Positions 36,007 to 46,778 of a stretch of 64,000 bases of DNA are shown here, piece by piece (within the stretch, counting starts at the first letter, position 1; every line of letters starts with the position of its first letter). The notes below the pieces were generated by a model that ran no database searches, was not told the origin of the DNA, and saw only the letters and a list, made by a program, of their open reading frames with translations. The position numbers and the translations under genes were made by a program. Source of the stretch: Tubiluchus corallicola (taxonomy: Eukaryota; Priapulida; Priapulimorpha; Priapulimorphida; Tubiluchidae); the NCBI GenBank assembly GCA_030141605.1, contig JAQGDQ010002369.1, positions 434,001-498,000 on the forward strand, given 5' to 3'.

Positions 36007-37104
36007 TTAAAAATCAAACCTTACGGTAGCTGTGAGTCCTAATAGGTAAAGATCGCCAATGTTTCCATCTGATCTGAATTCTTTGGAATCGGATAACTTT
36101 CTCATCATGTTCTGATTCCAATAGATCTGATAGTCAAAGGACGTCTCGATATCCATGTGCCAGCTTGTTCTGCCAAAATAAGTTCCCCATCCGGTGCCAA
36201 AACGCAGATCAACGTTAGGACGGAGATAAGCAACCGTATTTTTCATATCAAAGGCAAAGGGGAGGCTAGGCGTTAAAGCTTCTTCTCTAAGTGAGACCTT
36301 ATATCGTGTATAAAGAAGAGAGCCTGCTACAGTTCCAAGAATTCGGAAACCACTGCCCAACATCCAAAGGGTATCAATTCCAACTCTTGGGCCGAGGAGC
36401 CAGGATCTTGACTTATTTCGGTTAGAGACGGAAATAGGGGGAGTATTGCCAAGAGGGGTACGAAAGAAAGTTCCGGTGAGGTTGTACTTTTGATTGATCC
36501 AACCTCCCTTTCCTCCAAAATAAGGACGGAAGATCAAAGATTTTCCTACATAACAGGAGCGGGTAGCTGCAAAATCGATCAGGTCCATCCTCAATCTCCA
36601 TGTAGAAGAGATTCCCGTACAGAGTCCAAGGAATGCATTGTTAAATTCAAACCATATGGGAATAAGTGATCCGTTTGGGGGAGATCCTCTACTGTGAGCG
36701 GTTCGTGAGCGAAACCAGGTATATTCAGCCATAAAGCCCCAATCATCATAATTGGAAAAAAGGCCCGCTCCTACTTTAAAGCCAGGCTTGTATCGAAAAC
36801 GCATGTTGATTTGTTCGCCCTGAAAGGGTCGAACACCCACTCCTCTTGGAACGCTGTTTGAAAAGGCAAGCTCCAAACCTTCTTCCCTTGCCTGCCAATA
36901 AGTGAATGTTCCTGAAAAGAAAATATCCCAACTGCTTCTCACGTCGATTCTGGCTGGAGCATTGTATGATCCGGTCATTTGAGTCTCTTGCATAGGATAT
37001 CCTTGATCATACGTTCGCACCTTGAATCCAGTGGAAGTTTTCGTGTATTGGGCAAATCCCAAACTGCTGCAGAGAATCGTGAGAAGAAACAGGATCCGTT
37101 TCAT
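36007..37104 (-). CDS. MOMP-like outer-membrane beta-barrel protein
   Basis: 365 residues with signal peptide MKRILFLLTILCSSLGFA and alternating aromatic beta-strands, ending in the barrel-type terminus LTATVRFDF (C-terminal Phe). The segment RMDLIDFAATRSCYVGKSLI followed by FRPYFGGKGGWINQKY is typical of the MOMP-like/Legionella-OMP family expanded in environmental chlamydiae. Likely a porin of the outer membrane. Two central cysteines could take part in disulfide cross-links. Intact, single gene between long A/T-rich gaps. Confidence 0.8.
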   Translation of the reverse strand: MKRILFLLTILCSSLGFAQYTKTSTGFKVRTYDQGYPMQETQMTGSYNAPARIDVRSSWDIFFSGTFTYWQAREEGLELAFSNSVPRGVGVRPFQGEQINMRFRYKPGFKVGAGLFSNYDDWGFMAEYTWFRSRTAHSRGSPPNGSLIPIWFEFNNAFLGLCTGISSTWRLRMDLIDFAATRSCYVGKSLIFRPYFGGKGGWINQKYNLTGTFFRTPLGNTPPISVSNRNKSRSWLLGPRVGIDTLWMLGSGFRILGTVAGSLLYTRYKVSLREEALTPSLPFAFDMKNTVAYLRPNVDLRFGTGWGTYFGRTSWHMDIETSFDYQIYWNQNMMRKLSDSKEFRSDGNIGDLYLLGLTATVRFDF

Positions 37105-37373
37105 GAGTATTCCTCTAAAATAGGAGGTTCAAAAAATTTCAGAATATTTTGTTAATTTCTTTTTTTCAATGTTGAACCCATATCACATAAATTTTTTATT
37201 CTTTTAAAGAAGCTTTTCCTTAATCAAACGTTAATCCTTTTTTCCTAAACTTTTCGCGAAAAATATAAAAATAGGATAGGTGAAGAATAAGTCTATTAAA
37301 TTTTTTCTTCTCATAGAAGGAAAAGAAATAAGGGCTTATTCTATTCGTCCAAAAAAAGAAAAAAAGAGTTACA

Positions 37374-39407
37374 ATGTCACATCCAGTTGTTTCCCAAACC
37401 TCTCAACTTGCAGAAGTTCCAAAAACTCCTTTAGCTGATACGCAAAAGGCAGAGAAGTGGACTTACTTCCAACCAAATCTTTCTTTAACACGGGCTCTAG
37501 TAAGCCATGCTGAAAGCACAGCTGCCAAGGTTGTCGCAGTCGCAGTCGGGACTCTCCTGGCTATTGTGGAAATGTTTATTTTAATCCCAGTGAAAATGAC
37601 TTTGGGAAATGCTGTGGTCTGGGTGGGAAATCGATGTGTTTTGGAACATGATCGGAAAGAGAGAATTGCTGAAGTCGTTCATCCTACCGTCGAAGAGGTG
37701 AGACCAGCTCCGACCAAAGGCGTTGTAGAAGTAAGCGATCCTGTGGTGCTTGCTGCACCGCAGCAACTAGGTCGAATTGACATCGAGATTCAGAGGCCCA
37801 CAGAGACGCAACCCCTCCGTGTAACAACTTATGTATTTGCCAGACCGGAAGAAGCGGCCGAGCACCAGCAGATCATCGATCAAGCCAATCATGATATGAG
37901 AATGAGGGCAGCTGCAATAAATGCCCAAACAGGTGCCAAACCAGGCGATAAGAATTATGCAGATCCTGAGGTTCATCGATTTGTTCTCAAGACAAACGAC
38001 TCTGATGAAGAAGGTTGGCAAACTGTCCAGGAAGAATCAATCCTCTTAGGCGCAGCTCGTGTACAGATGCATAAAAAGGTATCAACAGACGGCAGCCGCC
38101 AGTTGGTTCAACAGCGTCTTTGGACGAATCCGACTGAAGATAATCCTACAGGAGAAGTGACCCAGGATGAAATGGCGTTGATCTTTCAAGAGCTTGCCAA
38201 CGGAACGTTGGTAAGAAATCAACCTCCCTCTGAAACATCAGAGGACGTTCCGACCTCCGCCGAGGAGCAGGCTGCGGTTCAGACTATGTCACAATTGGCT
38301 GCAAAAACCGGAATGGCTGGTGCAACTGCGCTTCTTGCTCTAGGAACATTGAATCTTTGCGGATATGAATCCTATCTGGTCCGATGTGCACTAAGTGCTC
38401 TTGCCGGATATTCGGTTTATAAAGAAGCCAACCGATCTATGAAGCAAGGAGGAGAACTTGCTGCAAAAGAAGCCTTGGCCATGGCAGGTATTCTCGGGGT
38501 CCACAAAGCGGCAGAAATGACAAACAGGAATCATTGGCTCACCTTGGTAGCCTCTACTGTTATTTTCTCTGCCAGTGTAACTAAAGAAGTTCTATCGCAA
38601 CCAACAGTTCCTAAAGCGGCCAAGTCGACAGCTGCTTCCCTTACATCTTTAGCTGCAGGAGTTGGGTCCTATTATGCAGCGCTACAGTTTGGGGTGACAT
38701 CACAAGCCTTGACAGTACCTCTGTTCATGAGCACGTTCTCTCAAACCAAGTGGGCCCTTCAGGCTCCGACTTGGGCCGATACTCTCAAGGGAATGGCCAA
38801 GGCTGGACTGACATTGGGAGTTGGTATTGGTGTCAATTATGGCTTGAAATATCTTGGTGTACAGTCGGACCTTGCTAGCGAAATGTTATCCTCTGCAGCC
38901 ACCACTTCTGTTTCTGTAACAGGCGCGCTCTATGCCCCTAGTTGGGAAGACGCGGCCAACAGAGTCAAAAAGACGACCCTTGGCCTGGGACTTGGAGCCG
39001 CAGCGCATCATTCTTATGCCCTTCTCGGTGTTTCTCCTATGGGGCAGTTCTGCGATTCAGCATGTAATTGTATTCCTCAGGAAAGTTTCTTGAACCCGAT
39101 GCTTTCAAATATGGCATTTAGTCAGGCTCATATGCCTCGAAAGGGAACCGAAGGCGAACAGTCTGTAGAGGCTGTGAAAGAGGTTGCTAAAGGTGTGTTG
39201 ACGAACTCAGCAATCTATGCGGGAGTAAACTACCTCGCCCTGCCTTTAGTGCACGCTGCAGGTGCCTACATGGGCTATCCAAGTATGACATGTATGAGTG
39301 TAGAAGCCTTAGCCATGCCAGCATTGATGGGTTATAGCATCTATCGAAGCGGCCAAGCTTATCAAAAGTTGGCAGGCGAAGCTATTGAACATGTCAGATG
39401 GGACTAA
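37374..39407 (+). CDS. large hypothetical membrane protein with repeated hydrophobic modules
   Basis: 677 residues. An N-terminal membrane hairpin (KVVAVAVGTLLAIVEMFILI) is followed by a polar domain (residues about 100-300) and then five or more hydrophobic helical modules of about 75 residues. Two modules are visibly related: APTWADTLKGMAKAGLTLGV...YGLKYLGVQSD and APSWEDAANRVKKTTLGLGL...HSYALLGVSP. No signal peptide. The bilobed hydrophobic pattern fits insertion into a host-derived or bacterial membrane (Inc-like by shape only). The promoter region before it is A/T-rich. No family recognised. Confidence 0.65.
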   Translation: MSHPVVSQTSQLAEVPKTPLADTQKAEKWTYFQPNLSLTRALVSHAESTAAKVVAVAVGTLLAIVEMFILIPVKMTLGNAVVWVGNRCVLEHDRKERIAEVVHPTVEEVRPAPTKGVVEVSDPVVLAAPQQLGRIDIEIQRPTETQPLRVTTYVFARPEEAAEHQQIIDQANHDMRMRAAAINAQTGAKPGDKNYADPEVHRFVLKTNDSDEEGWQTVQEESILLGAARVQMHKKVSTDGSRQLVQQRLWTNPTEDNPTGEVTQDEMALIFQELANGTLVRNQPPSETSEDVPTSAEEQAAVQTMSQLAAKTGMAGATALLALGTLNLCGYESYLVRCALSALAGYSVYKEANRSMKQGGELAAKEALAMAGILGVHKAAEMTNRNHWLTLVASTVIFSASVTKEVLSQPTVPKAAKSTAASLTSLAAGVGSYYAALQFGVTSQALTVPLFMSTFSQTKWALQAPTWADTLKGMAKAGLTLGVGIGVNYGLKYLGVQSDLASEMLSSAATTSVSVTGALYAPSWEDAANRVKKTTLGLGLGAAAHHSYALLGVSPMGQFCDSACNCIPQESFLNPMLSNMAFSQAHMPRKGTEGEQSVEAVKEVAKGVLTNSAIYAGVNYLALPLVHAAGAYMGYPSMTCMSVEALAMPALMGYSIYRSGQAYQKLAGEAIEHVRWD

Positions 39408-39628
39408 AATCATCCATTGATGCGGTCCTAAACCTGTTCTCGAATCGACTTCATTATATCTTATGGGTATTTCTCTTATATTAAAAAAACTACTACCTAT
39501 TCGTTTTAATGTTCTTACTTGAGAATTATTCGATCTTATTTAAAAATGCCTCTTTTTAAGTTACTATTTTTATAAAACATGAAGAATAAAATAAATTATT
39601 TTGTATAATTTGTTGAGGTAAAAAAAAT

Positions 39629-40565
39629 ATGATCCAACCTATTTCATCAAGCATTCAAAGTGCTAGCGGGATCGCTCCCGAACAATCAGAGAAGGCAAAG
39701 CCTTCTATGATGAACAGATTGATGGCGGCTACTCATCTTGATAATACATTTGGAGAAGCTGTTGTGACTGTTGCTGGTGCTGCATTGGCTAGTTTTGCTG
39801 TTTATTATGGCGGACAGGCCGTCATTTCGGCACTACAAAAACTGGAATCCTCAGGATCTTCCTCCTGTAACTCCAGAAACTGATCCTATTACACCAGAGG
39901 CTCCTACTGATCAGACGGCGCAGCAAGAGACTGTCAACAATCCAGCTGAAACTGAAACTCCAACAGTTCAACAAGCTGTTACACATAAGGCGGCACCAAA
40001 AGAAATTCCTACTCTAATGGCTGGTACACAAGAAGCAAAAGATGCTATTAACGGCACTGCTGTTGCTTATCTAGATTCTACTTCTGATACGTCAAAGACG
40101 TACATTGTTTTCGAAGAAGGTGAAGCTGGAGCAACTCGACCTCTTCAAGAATGGGCAGCACTAGGTAACACGAATCATACTTGTCCTGCAGGCTTGACTC
40201 CAAAAGTTCGTATTGTACAGCCAGTGAAAGTTGATTATTCTTCTTGGGAAAGCCCAGTGAATGGAACGAATACTTCTGCTACTCCGGCTACTCCTAAAGT
40301 TGAAGTTCCTTCCATGCCTGAAAAGGGTGCTGGCGATACAATTCCAACCCCAGTCGTATCAACTCAACCTCCTGAAGTAAAACCTGCACAGGGTACTGAG
40401 AAACCAAATCCAACCCAAACTGGACCAACTCCAAGACCCGAGCCTAAAAGTGATCAGGTCTCTAATCAGATAAGTTGGCCTGTAGCAATTGCTGAAAGCG
40501 TGGTGATCGTTGTAGCTGTTCCCTTAGGTATTTTTTACGTTGCAGGTGGTGCGCTATTCGAATAA
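39629..40565 (+). pseudogene. Pro/Thr-rich protein between two membrane segments, frameshifted
   Basis: ATG 39629 has a GAGGT site. The first frame gives a helix (VVTVAGAALASFAVYYGGQA) and stops at 39883. The other frame continues from the A5 run at 39837-39841 as NWNPQDLPPVTPETDPITPE, through a Pro/Thr/Glu-rich disordered domain, to a second helix (AIAESVVIVVAVPLGIFYVA) and the stop at 40565. One base restores about 311 residues. With a helix at each end, the middle domain would face one side of a membrane. Alternatively the second frame may start alone at 39771. Function unknown. Confidence 0.55.
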
Positions 40566-40619
40566 CCACTTGACATTTCGTCAGTAAATTCTGATGTTGG
40601 GGGATCAAAGGAGATTGTA

Positions 40620-41090
40620 ATGCCTGAGATCCCCCCGATTCGTCCCAGCCAAGTTCTTCACCAGTCTCAAGGGGAACCTCCCCGATCGACCAACAAACAG
40701 TTTTGCACCCGAATGGCCTTTAGCCTCAAGAGCATTCAAACAGACTTCCAGACTCTGGCAACCCACGATGTTACGCAAAAATACCTTCAGGGATTTGCAA
40801 AGAATGTGCAGCAGGTCGAGAAAGACTACCGGATGGCCGAGCACAATCCTCAATATAAGGCATCCTATCAGGGCATTTATGGTCCTTTTCAAAATGACGT
40901 TCTTAATAATCCCCAGCTCTCCAATCAGAGTATTTCTCTCAAGGATGCAGCGGATGAGTTTTCTAAGAATCCAAAACCTCTCCACGAGTTCATGGCGCAG
41001 CTCAAGAAAGATCCGTCCCAAATCTCTTATGTATATAATACCACGGAAACAGCCCGATTGGGATTCCTCAGCCTTAAAGATGTGCAGTAG
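40620..41090 (+). CDS. hypothetical soluble helical protein
   Basis: 156 residues beginning MPEIPPIRPSQVLHQ, mostly helical, with no signal peptide or membrane segment. A good AAAGGAGATTG site precedes ATG 40620. It lies 54 bases behind the Pro/Thr-rich gene and may share its transcript. Its stop is 7 bases from the convergent AsmA-like gene. No family recognised. Confidence 0.65.
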   Translation: MPEIPPIRPSQVLHQSQGEPPRSTNKQFCTRMAFSLKSIQTDFQTLATHDVTQKYLQGFAKNVQQVEKDYRMAEHNPQYKASYQGIYGPFQNDVLNNPQLSNQSISLKDAADEFSKNPKPLHEFMAQLKKDPSQISYVYNTTETARLGFLSLKDVQ

Positions 41091-41097
41091 TATAGGG

Positions 41098-41823
41098 TTA
41101 GTGGACAGGCTCTTCTTCTTCAGAAGGAGCTGTTGGCTTTTCTAGAAAGCTTCCTGATCCGCCGAATGGGAATGGCATAACATCCGGAATCCACATCTGC
41201 GGCTGTAGGGACCTCAAGATTTTAATTCCCAGTTTTTGAAAGGTCGACCGTAGAATGGTATTGAAAATCGCCTTCTCGATCTCCTCGATAGGGAAACCGG
41301 TCTTGTCGCTGAGGTTGTAAAATTCAAGCTTGGGAAGAGTTGGATATCGGGTTACACTTCCATCGGCCTTGGTGAGCTGTACGGTGAGATTTAGAAGGGT
41401 GAGCCTTTTGATGAGCCAACCTCTGTCTGATTTCTTCTTGTCCTTTTTCCCGGATCCCATGATCACCGCCCAGTTGTCCTCAGAGCCCGAGGAGTTGTAG
41501 TATTCAAGTCCAAGGAAGATATTTTGAGCTGTGATGGATTCGATTGTAAGCGGATCTCCCCTGAATTCTTGCCAGGTTGTATCAATGGCAATGTTATCCG
41601 ATTGAAATGCTGTCTTTGTTTTCGAGAGCTTGGGGTTTCCTACATGGAGTTTTACAATGTTGACATGGTCTTTAGAGACATCCAGAGTTTGGATCGACAC
41701 CGGAACGCCAAGCGTGCGGGAGAGATAGCGAGCTGCAATCCAGGTCTTGTTGCCCCAGGCAACAAAGAGCAGGATCACAATGATCACGATAAGCAGTATT
41801 ATTATTCCGATGATCTTTTTCAT
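41098..41823 (-). CDS. AsmA/DUF748-like membrane-anchored protein, paralog A
   Basis: ATG 41823 has AAGGGG upstream and starts with a strong anchor helix (MKKIIGIIILLIVIIVILLF). The 241-residue body has the LGVPVSIQTLDVS... pattern of AsmA-like periplasmic domains, followed by FLGLEYYNSSGSEDNW and FYNLSDKTGFPIEEIEKAIF. The same motifs occur in the divergently encoded neighbour, so they are paralogs. The tail is proline/acid-rich. AsmA-like proteins assist outer-membrane assembly or lipid movement; that role is inferred here. Confidence 0.65.
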   Translation of the reverse strand: MKKIIGIIILLIVIIVILLFVAWGNKTWIAARYLSRTLGVPVSIQTLDVSKDHVNIVKLHVGNPKLSKTKTAFQSDNIAIDTTWQEFRGDPLTIESITAQNIFLGLEYYNSSGSEDNWAVIMGSGKKDKKKSDRGWLIKRLTLLNLTVQLTKADGSVTRYPTLPKLEFYNLSDKTGFPIEEIEKAIFNTILRSTFQKLGIKILRSLQPQMWIPDVMPFPFGGSGSFLEKPTAPSEEEEPVH

Positions 41824-41940
41824 TATAAATGATTTCCCCTTAATTCTATTTATATCAGAATTTTTAAAAAAGTCTTTCATTTTTTTTGATTTCATTTATA
41901 AAAGGCTCAAAAGGAACTGTTTGTAGAGAAGGGTATTCGT

Positions 41941-42648
41941 GTGAAAAAGCTTTGGTGGATCATTGGGATCATTATCGTCATATTGGTCATTCTATGGTTT
42001 TTGAAAGCGCCTATTATGTCAGGGGTCATCAGTAGAAAGATGAACGTCGATGTCTCTATGTCCTCGATCAGTATGTGGCCAAGCTATATGAAGATCCGCA
42101 GTTTCAAGATCAAAAATCCTCCCCAATCAAAGAGCAGCGATGCTCTGGAATGCAAGAAGATCGATATCCAGTACTCCTTTTCCAGCCTTTTCGGAGATCC
42201 ATCGACGATCGATCTTATAGAACTGGATGATGTGAAACTCGATATCGAGTTCTACAATGCTCTGGGCACCAAGAACAACTGGACTGAAATTGCCTCTAAG
42301 ATTCCCAAGAAGAAGGAGAAGAAAAAAGGAGGGGAAGTCATCATCAAGAAGTTGGTTATCAAGGACTTTGTGGCAGAGGTCCGTACGATGGGACTCATTT
42401 TCAAACCTGAGATCGTCAAGAGAATCGATCGAATGGAATTCAATAATATCAGCAGTAAGACGGGATTCCCGATTGAACAGTTAATCGCGAAGATATTCCG
42501 CTCTGCAGATCTCAATAAATATCTGAAGGATTTTCTCAATCCGAAAAATTTCTGGGAAGAGCTCAAGTCTCCCTATAAGAATCTCCGCATAGAGGATGAT
42601 TTTGCTCCGATGGAGCAGGAAGAAAGCGTCCGATCTCTACAAAGGTGA
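41941..42648 (+). CDS. AsmA/DUF748-like membrane-anchored protein, paralog B
   Basis: GTG 41941 starts an anchor helix (MKKLWWIIGIIIVILVILWF). The 235-residue product shares with paralog A the pattern anchor, VDVSMSSISM, FYNALGTKNNW, a Lys-rich linker and FNNISSKTGFPIEQLIAKIF. The two genes are divergent across 117 bases, so one regulatory region may serve both. Soluble part predicted in the periplasm. Confidence 0.65.
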   Translation: MKKLWWIIGIIIVILVILWFLKAPIMSGVISRKMNVDVSMSSISMWPSYMKIRSFKIKNPPQSKSSDALECKKIDIQYSFSSLFGDPSTIDLIELDDVKLDIEFYNALGTKNNWTEIASKIPKKKEKKKGGEVIIKKLVIKDFVAEVRTMGLIFKPEIVKRIDRMEFNNISSKTGFPIEQLIAKIFRSADLNKYLKDFLNPKNFWEELKSPYKNLRIEDDFAPMEQEESVRSLQR

Positions 42649-42649
42649 G

Positions 42650-42676
42650 AAGGGCATCCCGGAAAGAGATGCCCTT
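42650..42676. terminator. bidirectional terminator between AsmA-like gene and groEL
   Basis: AAGGGCATC (42650-42658) pairs with GATGCCCTT (42668-42676) across a 9-base loop. It lies between the two convergent stops at 42648 and 42687. The flanking T tracts are short. Confidence 0.65.
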
Positions 42677-42686
42677 AAGGCGATGA

Positions 42687-44309
<1,623 letters not shown>

Positions 44310-44338
44310 TTATTTCTCCTTTTTTCTATAAACTTTTG

Positions 44339-44653
44339 TTACTTTTCAATGATCGCAATGATGTCGTCAGCTTTCAGTATTGTGTATTCTTCGTCGTCCA
44401 GTGTGACATCTTGACCAGAATATTTGTCGATGAGGATTTTTTCTCCTTCTTTGACAGGCATAGGAAGAGTCTTACCTTCTTCGGTTTTCTTCCCTTCGCC
44501 AATCGCGATCACTTCCATGACTTCTTGTTTTTGCTTGGCGGTATCGGGAATAATGATGCCTCCTTTTACCGTATCTTCCTGTTCCAGACGTTTTGCCAGA
44601 ACGCGATTTCCAAGGGGCTTCAACATAATTTTCTTTGCTGTGCCTTGTGTCAT
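44339..44653 (-). CDS. groES: co-chaperonin GroES
   Basis: 10-kDa lid of the GroEL ring. Start ATG 44653 is chosen because GGAGGT stands 6-9 bases upstream; the longer open frame to 44704 has no ribosome site. Family motifs: KPLGNRVLAKRLEQEDTVKG, GGIIIPDTAKQKQ (mobile loop) and ILIDKYSGQDVTLDDEEYTI. 104 residues. First gene of the groES-groEL operon, divergent from pepF. Confidence 0.96.
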   Translation of the reverse strand: MTQGTAKKIMLKPLGNRVLAKRLEQEDTVKGGIIIPDTAKQKQEVMEVIAIGEGKKTEEGKTLPMPVKEGEKILIDKYSGQDVTLDDEEYTILKADDIIAIIEK

Positions 44654-44739
44654 AGAGATACCTCCAATCCTTTTTTGAATTTTTTTAAAAAACAATATGT
44701 TCAAATCATATCTTTTTCCTCGATTTTCCGCAAGGGATT

Positions 44740-44766
44740 TAGCAACGATTACTTGAAACTGCTAAC
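44740..44766 (-). promoter_or_regulatory. degenerate CIRCE element (HrcA operator)
   Basis: TTAGCAACG-N9-AACTGCTAA, read on the plus strand, matches the CIRCE consensus TTAGCACTC-N9-GAGTGCTAA at 6 of 9 and 7 of 9 positions with the correct 9-base spacer. It lies 87 bases upstream of the groES start, where heat-shock control by the HrcA repressor would be expected. Confidence 0.65.
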
Positions 44767-44845
44767 CCTCTTTTTTGAAAAAAGTATTTCCTATAAAAAG
44801 AGGGAAAATGATAAGAGACTACGTCTAATTTTTTGGAGAAAATAA

Positions 44846-46732
44846 ATGAATATATTTAAGGCTCTATTTCCTATATTGGTACTTTCATATAGTACAACTG
44901 TTGAGGCAGATATGACCCGTAACCGTGAAGAGATTTCAGAAGAATTCCAGTGGAGTGTGCAAGACTTGTATCCAGATTTGAGCGTCTGGGAAGAGGATTT
45001 GGAACGGATAAAAGAACATAAAAAAGCTCCCTTTTGGCCTGAGATGGGATCCTTTAAAGGAAGACTTTCCGAGGGTGCAGATGTCCTTAGCAATTTTTTA
45101 AATTATTATTTTAGTATCGACCGGTCTCTCTCAAAACTCTATACGTACGCCCATCTTCGTTACGACGAAAATTTAACTGAAAATGATCCGAAAAGGGCCT
45201 ATGGCCTGATCCAGGCGATTTATAGCGCTTTCCAAATGGAAGCTTCATGGGTGGAACCTGAAATTCTTCAGCTTCCTGATTCAGTCTTCCAGGAATACAT
45301 CAACAATCCTCTTTTGCAGGAGTATTCTGTTTATTTGAATAAAGTGCATCGAATGAAGCCTCACACTCTTTCCTCAAGAGAGGAAGAATTGATGGCCATG
45401 TCTTCTCAAGCCTTGCATGCATCTGCCCGATCATTCAGTGCTTTCGATAATGCAGACCTTAGTTTCCCAAAAATCAAAGATGCCCAGGGAAAGGAGCACG
45501 ATCTTACGAGTTCTCTTTACATGAAATATATCCGGGAAGATGACAGAAAGCTCAGAAAAGAAGCTTTTGAAGGACTGCATTACGGATACGCCCATTTTGA
45601 AAATACCTTATGTGAAATGATTCAGGGGCAAGTGCAGACTCATATTTTTGATGCAAAAGCACGTCGTTATGACAGCGCCCTTCAGGCCTCCTTGTTTCCC
45701 CATCAAGTCGATCCTGGGGTCTACACTCATTTGATCGAAGCTGTTCATGAAAAACTCGATACCCTTCATCGTTATCTTGCCTGGAGAAAACAGCAACTCG
45801 GGTATGACGAACTGCATCCCTATGATCTTTATGTTCCTGTCATAACCAATGACAGTTTTAAAATGGATTATGAGCAGGCGAGAAAGTATGTTGTGGAATC
45901 TGTTGCTCTTTTAGGAAAGGAATATCAAGCTTCTTTGAAGGAAGGTCTCTACGATAATCAATGGGTGGACGTGTATGAGAACCGCGGCAAAAGATCAGGC
46001 GCATATTCAAGCGGCTGTTACGACAGTTATCCTTATATATTGATGAATTATCAGGGGAATTTGAACGACGCCCTAACGCTTGCCCATGAAGCGGGACACA
46101 GTATGCATTCTTTCCTTTCCCGCAATCATCAGACCTATCAGTATTCCCAATACCCGATCTTTGTCGCTGAAGTTGCATCAACATTCAATGAACAAATGCT
46201 TCTTCATTTGTTGAAGCAGAAGGCAAAAACTGAAGAAGAAAAAGCACTCCTTCTTCTCTATCAAATTGAAGGAATCAGAACGACCCTGTTCCGACAAACT
46301 CTCTTTGCTGAGTTCGAATTAAAGATTCATCAACTTGTTGAATCGGGTATTCCATTGACTCCTGCTCTTTTGAAAGAAGAATACTATAAGCTCAATGATC
46401 TCTATTATGGAAAAGAAGTGGTGTTAGACGGGGGAATTGAATCAGAGTGGTCCCGTATCCCTCATTTTTACTACAATTTTTATGTCTACCAATATGCGAC
46501 AGGAATTAGCAGCGCTATCTTCCTTTTCCAACAAATACTGAGGGATCCTGAAACACAAAAACCTTATTTGAATTTCTTAAAATCAGGTGGAAGTAAGTAC
46601 CCCTTAGATCTTCTCGAAAATTGCGGAGTCGATCTTAAAACTGGAAATGCTGTACGTGCTGCTCTAGATCAATTTGAAAGCTGGATTGATGAGTTAGAAA
46701 AAATTTCAAGAAAAACGTTTGCAGAAAAATAG
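44846..46732 (+). CDS. pepF: oligoendopeptidase F (M3B), with N-terminal signal-like extension
   Basis: Zinc endopeptidase that cuts peptides of about 7-17 residues. Active site H414-E-A-G-H418 in LAHEAGHSMHSFLS, plus EVASTFNEQMLLHLL with the third ligand Glu. Typical family N terminus (EFQWSVQDLYPDLSVWEEDL) is preceded by MNIFKALFPILVLSYSTTVE, which looks like an export signal and is not usual. ATG 44846 has a TTGGAGAAAATAA site. Divergent from groES, an order also remembered from Chlamydia. 628 residues, intact. Confidence 0.92.
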   Translation: MNIFKALFPILVLSYSTTVEADMTRNREEISEEFQWSVQDLYPDLSVWEEDLERIKEHKKAPFWPEMGSFKGRLSEGADVLSNFLNYYFSIDRSLSKLYTYAHLRYDENLTENDPKRAYGLIQAIYSAFQMEASWVEPEILQLPDSVFQEYINNPLLQEYSVYLNKVHRMKPHTLSSREEELMAMSSQALHASARSFSAFDNADLSFPKIKDAQGKEHDLTSSLYMKYIREDDRKLRKEAFEGLHYGYAHFENTLCEMIQGQVQTHIFDAKARRYDSALQASLFPHQVDPGVYTHLIEAVHEKLDTLHRYLAWRKQQLGYDELHPYDLYVPVITNDSFKMDYEQARKYVVESVALLGKEYQASLKEGLYDNQWVDVYENRGKRSGAYSSGCYDSYPYILMNYQGNLNDALTLAHEAGHSMHSFLSRNHQTYQYSQYPIFVAEVASTFNEQMLLHLLKQKAKTEEEKALLLLYQIEGIRTTLFRQTLFAEFELKIHQLVESGIPLTPALLKEEYYKLNDLYYGKEVVLDGGIESEWSRIPHFYYNFYVYQYATGISSAIFLFQQILRDPETQKPYLNFLKSGGSKYPLDLLENCGVDLKTGNAVRAALDQFESWIDELEKISRKTFAEK

Positions 46733-46778
46733 AGAATCACAGTATTTATAGCTCCAGGGAAGTTACCTCGATAATGGA

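Noticed and set aside
39829-39845. Programmed ribosomal frameshift at the A5 run
   Set aside because: No downstream stimulatory structure or slippery heptamer of the usual X-XXY-YYZ type is evident. A simple indel is enough.
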